A stretch of 22,186 bases of DNA, taken from a virus. How positions within the stretch are numbered: the first letter of the stretch is position 1; every line of letters begins with the position of its first letter. Position numbers and translations under genes: made by a program. The notes beneath the pieces were generated by a model. That model was not told where the DNA came from, made no database searches, and saw nothing but the letters and a program-made list of their open reading frames with translations. Positions 1 to 5,903 of the stretch are shown here, piece by piece. The DNA lies in IMG/VR virus record IMGVR_UViG_3300020200_000206, positions 1 through 22,186 of that record. One strand, written 5' to 3'.

Positions 1-1695
1 TTGCTGATATCCGTTGTTCTGTTTTCCGTATGTATTAGCCTTGTCCCATGTATGTCCTTCAAAATTATTAATGAAATCAGCTCGACCGTTGTTAAACGTT
101 CTACGCAAATCTTGTCCGTCTCTGGGTTTAGACGGTGAAAGTTTAACAGTAAACTTCATTTCAATAGGAAAATCGTCGGGCCCAAGCTCTTCACCAAAAT
201 CCAATTTACATTCTCTAACTATCAAATTGCCTATTCTTAAAATAGGGTTCATTGGATTACCCACCGTTAAGTGCCAGTTTCCAGTATTAATATCCGCAAC
301 CGCAGCTCTTTGTTGAAGAAATGCCGGAAAACTATCAGCTAGTGCTTTTATCGCCTCAATTTCAAGGGCGTTCAGCAAGGCTTTGTACTTGGGATCTTGT
401 TCTAAGTTATCTTTTAAGTTTTTTAAGGTGGTCATCACATCAGTCTTTCCGCTGAAGAGCGTCTTGGCAGCATCCACTGTAAACGCTGCACCTTGTTTAG
501 CAAGGTTAATTGACTGGTCAAGTATCCCCTTGGCCCGTGTCTTGGCAAGTGAAACAAAGGCCTCCGTTAATTTACCAGCATCTATTCCACCATCGTTTAA
601 GGCATTTTCAATCAGTATTTGCTCATCTGGGGAGATTGCAAGTCCGACTTTCTTATAATAAACGTTTAGGGATTGCAACCAATCCCCGTCCGAGTATGTT
701 AGGTTTATCATATTTGCAAGAATATCTAAACCTACTCTGCGCTGGTTCATTCCAAAATACGAATCTGTTCTATATTCAAAAACAATCTCCCATTGTGCAT
801 CGGGAGCAGCATTGCTTAATCCTCTATCTCTAATCAAAAACTGGTTTTTAACATTAACTGGACCTTGAATTTGATTCCAAAATGCACCATTCTCACTCCA
901 CAAAGTTTTTAAAAATGCCTGTTGTTTTTCTTCAATTACTGCTTTTCCAACCGAATTCAGCACTCTTTCAGGTTGCGTGCTTGAGGTTATCGCATCGACC
1001 TGTACGGAAATATTTTTAATTACAGCTTTCAAGCTCGCGTTCATATCGTCCGGCAAAAGCCTAAGCAAAGCCTCAGAGAAATTTGTTATTTCATTACCCG
1101 CAACCTCTTTGAGATCTACCCCCTTTCTTAGCCAAGGAATAGACCATGTATTTTGCCATAGTTTATTCAACTCATTGCCAGTGGGGCCTCCAAACCAAGT
1201 CACAGCCTGAGCAACAGGGATATTTTGAACTTCCAGATTAGTGTCCTCTCCCTTCACATTTAGTGAAGCGTCATCCCTTGATGCAAGTGGGTATTTTCTT
1301 AATGTAATTAATCTATTGTTTGGAACGATTCCATACCACTTACAAAATAAGAAATCGGACCAAGAATATGGAGAATTTTGAACGCCAGGATCCCCCTTCT
1401 TTGCATTTGCCGGAATAGATCTAGCCCAATCAACAATAGCGCTTGCCGTAGGATTACTTATGGTTTCAGGCTGGGCTCCATTTCGTGAGTCCTTATTGTT
1501 TGATATGTAGGTAGATGGATTAACCTGATCAGTACCGCCGCTGTATTTAAATACATAAAAAGCATTAAATAGAGAAACTGACGCCCCAGATGTCTCTGGG
1601 CGGCCGGTGTGAGTATCAAACGTCGTAATCTCTTTTCCGGTGTTATTAACCTTTGAAGATGATTCATTATTATTAACTAGATAATCAATTGGCAT
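1..1695 (-). CDS. Large virion structural-type protein, 3' end beyond the left edge
   Basis: I translated the minus strand from ATG at 1695 and found 565 consecutive sense codons with no stop to the window edge, so the C-terminus is missing. The protein begins MPIDYLVNNN. It has no signal peptide or membrane segment and no motif that gives an enzymatic role. Near the visible end it contains LDFGEELGPDDFPIEMKF followed by a Pro/Arg-containing stretch and RRTFNNG; I recall this pattern from large structural proteins of contractile-tailed phages, but I cannot name a T4 homologue. It is the last visible gene of the minus-strand run and lies 67 bases after the 240-residue gene. A GGG-containing leader (AAAAAGGGC) lies about 12 bases before the ATG. 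Plus-strand open frames over the same bases are shadows. That it is a gene is nearly certain; the structural role is inferred from context and the remembered pattern. Confidence 0.85.
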   Translation of the reverse strand, partial: MPIDYLVNNNESSSKVNNTGKEITTFDTHTGRPETSGASVSLFNAFYVFKYSGGTDQVNPSTYISNNKDSRNGAQPETISNPTASAIVDWARSIPANAKKGDPGVQNSPYSWSDFLFCKWYGIVPNNRLITLRKYPLASRDDASLNVKGEDTNLEVQNIPVAQAVTWFGGPTGNELNKLWQNTWSIPWLRKGVDLKEVAGNEITNFSEALLRLLPDDMNASLKAVIKNISVQVDAITSSTQPERVLNSVGKAVIEEKQQAFLKTLWSENGAFWNQIQGPVNVKNQFLIRDRGLSNAAPDAQWEIVFEYRTDSYFGMNQRRVGLDILANMINLTYSDGDWLQSLNVYYKKVGLAISPDEQILIENALNDGGIDAGKLTEAFVSLAKTRAKGILDQSINLAKQGAAFTVDAAKTLFSGKTDVMTTLKNLKDNLEQDPKYKALLNALEIEAIKALADSFPAFLQQRAAVADINTGNWHLTVGNPMNPILRIGNLIVRECKLDFGEELGPDDFPIEMKFTVKLSPSKPRDGQDLRRTFNNGRADFINNFEGHTWDKANTYGKQNNGYQQ

Positions 1696-1762
1696 GCTGT
1701 ATCTTTAGCCCTTTTTATTATCTATTTGTGAAAATAAAAAACCCGCGAGTATCAGCAATGGA

Positions 1763-2485
1763 TTAGCCGTTGTACATTGGATCGAGGTCTGGATTGGGAA
1801 TCATATTCCAGCGACGCTCTAGGTTTCCGGCCTGACCCCTTGCTAGTTGAATTTCGTGAGCACCTAATTTAATTGCCCCCAGTGCATTAATATAATCACC
1901 GTCATCCATAAGGGATTGAATAAGCTCTGCTGTATCTTCTGGTAAAAGCACACGATATACAACTGGATGGCGCTGCTCATTGAATCGGCACCGCATCACC
2001 ATCATATTTAATTGACCGTTATATTCTTTCATAACGCTCTTTCTTGTAGGTGCAGTTTCATCGGCCAGCCCTAGATCATGAATCCGGTCCAGCTTATTTA
2101 GATAATCGTGGTCAATATTTTCTCTAGTAAAACTTTCAAGGCCATGACAATCCGCAATTCCAAAATACCATACTAGGGTTTCTTCTGCTTCATTTATAAA
2201 ATTAGCAAATCTTAAAACCTTGCCCTCAGGTAGAGGTTCATTTACATCAATAAGATCAAGATCAGCATCTCTAAGATCGTATATTTCGTCAAAAGTGTTT
2301 TCTTCAAATTCGATTGGTTGATCAAGATCCACCATATAGAGAGTCTGGTCCGGCGAATAGTCTAATTTATAGACTTTTCCAATTGTAACAAGTTGACCGT
2401 CAATTGGCGCTCCAACAAGGTTTAGACGATCCAGCGTATCTTTGGAAAGTCTTAATTTAACCCTATCTCCTATTTGAAATGCCAT
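1763..2485 (-). CDS. Conserved phage protein, 240 aa, SH3/KOW-like N-terminus
   Basis: Function unknown. Residues 1-75 start FQIGDRVKLRL and continue with alternating beta-type segments (GQLVTIGKVYKL, TLYMVDLD), which suggests a small SH3/KOW-like barrel; the rest is mixed, with an acidic stretch around residues 62-85. There is no signal peptide, membrane segment or catalytic motif that I recognise. The start ATG follows the stop of the cupin-like gene as TAA-A-ATG, so the two are almost certainly co-transcribed and probably translationally coupled. The downstream neighbour is the large virion-type CDS. A virion or assembly role is inferred only from position. Confidence 0.8.
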   Translation of the reverse strand: MAFQIGDRVKLRLSKDTLDRLNLVGAPIDGQLVTIGKVYKLDYSPDQTLYMVDLDQPIEFEENTFDEIYDLRDADLDLIDVNEPLPEGKVLRFANFINEAEETLVWYFGIADCHGLESFTRENIDHDYLNKLDRIHDLGLADETAPTRKSVMKEYNGQLNMMVMRCRFNEQRHPVVYRVLLPEDTAELIQSLMDDGDYINALGAIKLGAHEIQLARGQAGNLERRWNMIPNPDLDPMYNG

Positions 2486-2486
2486 T

Positions 2487-2774
2487 TTATGATTTGCAGA
2501 TTTTTACTAACAGATTACCCTCTCCTTTAATTAGGCGATGCCAATCGTGCTTTTTAATATTTATTTGATTTGATTTAGTTAACTCAATCGGTAACTTATT
2601 ATCCAGCTGTATTTTCCAGCCCTGACCCTCGATTAACTCAAGAGATCGGGTTTCATCGTCCCGATGCCATAGTAGGTCAATTGGATCGATATCTTGAGTA
2701 AACTCTCTAATGACCCAACCATCACCAGATGAAATATCTGTGTATGGATGCATATTATTTAGTCTTTTTGACAT
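2487..2774 (-). CDS. Small cupin-like conserved phage protein, 95 aa
   Basis: The 95-residue protein carries a pattern resembling a single minimal cupin barrel: WHRDDETRSLELIEG (about residues 36-50) resembles cupin motif 1, with candidate ligands His37 and Glu47, and KKHDWHRLIKGEGNLLV (about 74-90) resembles motif 2 with His79. Between them lies WKIQLDNKLPIELT. I recall similar short proteins in other T4-like phages, without an assigned function. Known cupins use a His/Glu triad to hold a metal; whether this protein binds metal cannot be seen. It lies between the 176-residue gene (six-base gap upstream) and the 240-residue gene (TAAAATG junction). The fold call is inference. Confidence 0.75.
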   Translation of the reverse strand: MSKRLNNMHPYTDISSGDGWVIREFTQDIDPIDLLWHRDDETRSLELIEGQGWKIQLDNKLPIELTKSNQINIKKHDWHRLIKGEGNLLVKICKS

Positions 2775-2780
2775 TAATAT

Positions 2781-3311
2781 TTACCAATACCCAGGATAAG
2801 TTTTGCCGCCCCAAAGATGGGCATAACGATTAATACGACACGCCCAGTACCCGGCCTTGGTTTTATCCTTTTTAAGATGACACTGGTGCCTTGCCGCAAA
2901 GCTTGCCCTGGCCTTAGGGTTACTCACCTTTGCGGTAAGTCCTCCTTTAATATCGCCAAACTCAATCTTCATTACTCGATTGGTTTTTGGATTTTTTACA
3001 TAAACATGATACTTTTTAGTACCGTCGCCCCGTCTTGGATAGTTTAGTTCAACCTGCTTGCCTTTATATTCGGCCTCATTAATCTCCTCAATCGGAAAAT
3101 CGAGAGGAACCAATTCTCCGGCGTATTCTCCAATAAAACCTAACTCAGTTTTAATAAAAAGTTCTTCTGTAATTGGGTCAAAGCTTACTCCTTTTTCAAA
3201 ATAATACCTAGCCTCAGTTAATAGAGAAATATGTGCATCGCTGGCTGGTCTAAAAACCGACTCGGCAACACACAAATTTTCATTTAGGTGGTATTGTAGA
3301 TTTGGAGACAT
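2781..3311 (-). CDS. Conserved phage protein with ARHxC...YWxC C-terminal motif, 176 aa
   Basis: The C-terminal half (about residues 96-165) has the pattern KKYHVYVKNPKTNRVMKIEFG, then SFAARHQCHLKK and TKAGYWACRINRYAHLWGG. This combination recurs in many tailed phages as a conserved uncharacterised region. The Cys/His pair in ARHQC and the Cys in YWAC could be metal ligands, but there are too few for a classical zinc finger. The N-terminal half (about 1-85), with LGFIGEYAGELVPLDFPIEE, also resembles conserved phage proteins. It follows the 111-residue gene with a TAA-T-ATG junction. The function is unknown; the setting among small virion-type genes suggests a virion or assembly role. Confidence 0.8.
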   Translation of the reverse strand: MSPNLQYHLNENLCVAESVFRPASDAHISLLTEARYYFEKGVSFDPITEELFIKTELGFIGEYAGELVPLDFPIEEINEAEYKGKQVELNYPRRGDGTKKYHVYVKNPKTNRVMKIEFGDIKGGLTAKVSNPKARASFAARHQCHLKKDKTKAGYWACRINRYAHLWGGKTYPGYW

Positions 3312-3312
3312 A

Positions 3313-3648
3313 TTAGATTGGATCTTCTTGAATCAACTCTTTTTCCGTGGGCTCAATATCATTAACTAAGAAATTAAATACCTCTTCGATATCGTCCTTT
3401 GATGTTGCAACATGATCTGCTGCCCAGTCGTGTCCGTTTGAAAGAATTTGATCAACCTTTGCTGGATCCATTTGAAGTAGCTGATCAATATTTCTTTTGA
3501 TAGTTTGAAGATTTCCAAAAAACATATAATTTTCTTGGCCCATTTCGTGCTCTTCTTCTTGAGTGTGTGGCTCTTTTTTAAATGGCTGAATCATTGCAGG
3601 CTCAAAATCATCCTGTGTAAATGTTTCAAATGTTTTAATTTTTCTCAT
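3313..3648 (-). CDS. Small conserved phage protein with capsid-tag-like N-terminus, 111 aa
   Basis: The protein begins MRKIKTFETFTQDDFEP; IKTFETF matches the K-[ST]-[FY]-x-x-[FY] motif seen on other proteins of this window. After a Glu-rich linker (EEEHEMGQE) comes a conserved-looking block at about residues 42-95, with FFGNLQTIKRNIDQLL and SNGHDWAADHVATSKDDIEE, a pattern I recall from hypothetical proteins of many environmental phages. No enzyme motif or membrane segment is seen. It is joined to the 538-residue gene upstream by TAA-A-ATG and to the 176-residue gene downstream by TAA-T-ATG. A small virion or head-associated protein is the most likely role; this is inference. Confidence 0.8.
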   Translation of the reverse strand: MRKIKTFETFTQDDFEPAMIQPFKKEPHTQEEEHEMGQENYMFFGNLQTIKRNIDQLLQMDPAKVDQILSNGHDWAADHVATSKDDIEEVFNFLVNDIEPTEKELIQEDPI

Positions 3649-3649
3649 T

Positions 3650-5266
3650 TTATTTTTTTCCTAAATTTTTATAGAATGTCTTAAAGTCCATAATTGCTTT
3701 ATTAGACTTTTTCTTTGCTCTTGGTTGAAAATTATCACCCGAACCAAGCGAGGTTTGGGTCGGCGCAATGGGATCTCCCATACCACTAACTAAAGTTGGG
3801 GCTTGAAATGCAACACCTGGCGCGACAGCATCCTCTTTAACTTGACCTGATCCAACTTTAGTCGCTCCCTTTATTTTACTTTGTGGAGCATCCAATCCGC
3901 TCTCAGCACTGGTAAAAAGAAATCTGGTCCATTTTTCAGCTTTTAGCTGAGCCCCCTTTCCTCCGGCTGCCTTTGCCGTTCTAGAAATGGTTCTTCCTAT
4001 AATTGGAAGAGTTGCTTTTCTAAATCTTTCAATGTGATTTGCTAAATTTTTAACTTCCGCGCTTCCGTAAAATTCATCTGGTGCAAGCAATGTTCCTAGA
4101 TATGTACCAATTTTTAAAAGGTAATTGAGTCTACTTGAATCTAACATCTGCTTTGATGTTACTGCGATTTTAATTCTTTCAAAAAGTGGCAAATTTATTG
4201 ATGGAGAGTATGAAACCCCCTTATATTTTTTTACATCAAGGTCAGTTTTATATTTTCCCAGTCTAGCCTTTGCCTCTAAATATGCATCAATTGCTTCTGA
4301 CATGTATTGACGCTTAGCTGAAGAGTCCAATTTGGTGGAATACACTTGTCTTTTGGTGACAGGGTCAAACTCTCTTTTCTCGTCAGTCATAATGGTTATT
4401 CTAACCTTAACAAACTGTGATTCTAACGTATTTAAATCTTGCCAATTTCTTAATTCTTCTATAGCAGATCTAATAATTACATCACGTTTAGTAATATCAC
4501 GAGCAAGACCTCCACTATTATCGTTAAACTTATTAGTAGATTTTCTAAAATCGTCAACTTCTTTTTCAAGTTCAGTTTGAACCTCTTCCCATTCTACATC
4601 AGTAATATCTGGTTCTGGTCTTTTTTTGTCTTCGTCTTTATTTGAAAAATCAGAAATAATAAAAGCAACCTTTACTGAATCATCAACAGTTTTCTTAAAA
4701 TTTTCGGACTCCGGCCCAGTCTCTTGCATTTTTTCCTTAGCCGCAGACGTCAGTAGTTTGGTAATTTCAACTTCGGTTTTCTTTTGATCTGTAAAGGAAA
4801 CTTTAATTTTTTCCAATAATTGATTTACCTCAGCGGTCCAGTTACTCTCTTCAATTGTATTGTATGCTTCCCATATAATTGCAAGACGACCTTTATATGC
4901 TCTGATTCTTTCTAGCTGCAGTTCAACCGCTTCTCCATTTTTAACCATCTTATCTAAAATTTCAGTTTCATATTTTAGAATTTGAGAAACAAACTCAATG
5001 TATTTGTCTAAGATTTTAACCCATTCTGTATTTAAAAAGGCTTGGATTAAAGTTTGGAGAACTTGAGGATCGGTTTTTGCTTTATTTAAAACATCGTTTT
5101 CGATAAGTCTAGTCAAAAACTCATCGACCTTTTTCATAATATCCTCTTCCTTTTGCTTATTTTCTTTGGCAAAAGTAATAATGTCGGAAATTTCGTTTCC
5201 AATAATAATCAGGTCAGATTCTAGTAAAAGTTTTTCTAGAATATTTATGTGTTTAAATTTAAGCAT
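3650..5266 (-). CDS. Probable virion or core protein, 538 aa, helical
   Basis: I do not recognise a family. Residues 1-300 are strongly alpha-helical and charged with many Lys/Glu repeats, and probably form coiled coils; about 400-450 is a basic segment (GRTISRTAKAAGGKGAQLKA); about 455-520 is a low-complexity Gly/Ser/Pro/Thr-rich linker. The protein ends in IMDFKTFYKNLGKK. FKTFYKNL is the same terminal motif found at the N-termini of other proteins here, but placed at the C-terminus. The N-terminus (MLKFKHINILEKLLLESD) may also be a tag with an LxE site. The start ATG overlaps the stop of the Dps-like gene (TAATG). A scaffold, core or packaged protein is inferred, not shown. Confidence 0.75.
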   Translation of the reverse strand: MLKFKHINILEKLLLESDLIIIGNEISDIITFAKENKQKEEDIMKKVDEFLTRLIENDVLNKAKTDPQVLQTLIQAFLNTEWVKILDKYIEFVSQILKYETEILDKMVKNGEAVELQLERIRAYKGRLAIIWEAYNTIEESNWTAEVNQLLEKIKVSFTDQKKTEVEITKLLTSAAKEKMQETGPESENFKKTVDDSVKVAFIISDFSNKDEDKKRPEPDITDVEWEEVQTELEKEVDDFRKSTNKFNDNSGGLARDITKRDVIIRSAIEELRNWQDLNTLESQFVKVRITIMTDEKREFDPVTKRQVYSTKLDSSAKRQYMSEAIDAYLEAKARLGKYKTDLDVKKYKGVSYSPSINLPLFERIKIAVTSKQMLDSSRLNYLLKIGTYLGTLLAPDEFYGSAEVKNLANHIERFRKATLPIIGRTISRTAKAAGGKGAQLKAEKWTRFLFTSAESGLDAPQSKIKGATKVGSGQVKEDAVAPGVAFQAPTLVSGMGDPIAPTQTSLGSGDNFQPRAKKKSNKAIMDFKTFYKNLGKK

Positions 5267-5685
5267 TAGTCTAGGGTTAATCTATATGAGAGTCTATTTT
5301 TAAGAGATAAAAATTCATCTCTCAAATTGTAAAGTTCAGTATTAGATTCGGGTTCAAATATCTCACAAAAATCTTGGATAAAGACTTTTTCAATATTTTG
5401 AATAAAAATCGGCATAGCCGATTCATAATCCATTAACATAAGCCCACAGCCGCCGACTTTAAATCTGCCGTATTTTCCAATAACCTCTTCTGCCATTTTA
5501 TCAACTAGCGCAAGAAACTCATCATAAAAAATGCCAAAGGCATTATGTTGTGCTTCATTTGTGGTTTGCCAGTGCAAAATGTGGGCCTGGTCTCTAATTT
5601 GTAAAAGACTTAGCATAAAAGTAGATACGTCCATACCCTCAGTTTGAGGCTCGTCTAATCCTGTTTGTAATTCAACTGGAATCAT
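5266..5685 (-). CDS. Dps/ferritin-like four-helix protein, 139 aa
   Basis: Residues 30-74 contain HILHW, then His47, FYDEF and VDKMAEE, the layout of the Dps ferroxidase half-site. In E. coli Dps, His63-Asp78-Glu82 are spaced 15 and 4; here His47-Asp62-Glu66 have the same spacing, while the HW pair (His38-Trp39) sits nine residues before His47 instead of twelve. The Dps Asp67 equivalent is Gly51, so one ligand appears missing. Dps oxidises iron and protects DNA; related short ferritin-like proteins occur in phages without proven function. The gene starts inside the stop of the 59-residue gene (ATGA) and ends in TAATG with the 538-residue gene. The fold call is fairly good; iron binding is inference. 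Confidence 0.75.
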   Translation of the reverse strand: MIPVELQTGLDEPQTEGMDVSTFMLSLLQIRDQAHILHWQTTNEAQHNAFGIFYDEFLALVDKMAEEVIGKYGRFKVGGCGLMLMDYESAMPIFIQNIEKVFIQDFCEIFEPESNTELYNLRDEFLSLKNRLSYRLTLD

Positions 5686-5861
5686 TTTTTAGTGGTGTGT
5701 TTTTTCCAATCAGCGAATGGCTTGATCCAAAAGTTTCGGCTAGTCTCCTTTTTTAACATTGCTATAATTTGATTTTCTCCGCTTGGATGCTGCAGCACAG
5801 CATTTTCTAGTCTGGCTTTGCCGCGGAGATAATCTTTATAGTTTTTCTGAGAAGAGTTCAC
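5682..5861 (-). CDS. Small basic protein, GTG start, 59 aa
   Basis: Reading the minus strand between the 964-residue gene and the Dps-like gene gives an uninterrupted 59-codon frame: GTG at 5861 (VNSSQKNYKDYLRGKARLEN...) to TGA at 5684-5682. An AAAAGGG sequence about nine bases upstream of the GTG is a reasonable ribosome site. The TGA overlaps the next gene's ATG as ATGA, typical of coupled phage genes, which strongly supports its being real. The product is basic and aromatic near its end (NFWIKPFADWKKH), with no known domain. An ATAAATA promoter-like motif lies 19 bases upstream of the start. It is easily missed because it is short and does not begin with ATG. Confidence 0.75.
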   Translation of the reverse strand: MNSSQKNYKDYLRGKARLENAVLQHPSGENQIIAMLKKETSRNFWIKPFADWKKHTTKK

Positions 5862-5880
5862 AAAATTCGCCCTTTTATGA

Positions 5881-5887
5881 TATTTAT
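5881..5887 (-). promoter_or_regulatory. Putative late-promoter motif (ATAAATA)
   Basis: The minus strand reads AATAAATATCAT just before the 59-residue gene, with 19 bases between the motif and the GTG start. T4 late promoters use TATAAATA as their only core element. The motif lies between the stop of the 964-residue gene and the next gene, where a promoter for the virion-gene run would be expected. AT-rich sequence makes chance matches common. Confidence 0.4.
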
Positions 5888-5903
5888 TTAGGCGGTTCCG
5901 GTC

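Noticed and set aside
14-1210. Several plus-strand open frames near the left edge
   Set aside because: They lie inside the 565-codon minus-strand frame, have low-complexity, Ser/Leu-rich translations and no consistent starts; the minus frame has phage-like protein sequence.
1458-1667. Minus-strand frame of 69 codons
   Set aside because: It is a different frame inside the large left CDS (start 1695) and its translation has no conserved look.
1728-1762. Terminator between the 240-residue gene and the large left CDS
   Set aside because: There is a T-run after CTCGCGGG on the minus strand, but no matching stem of useful length.
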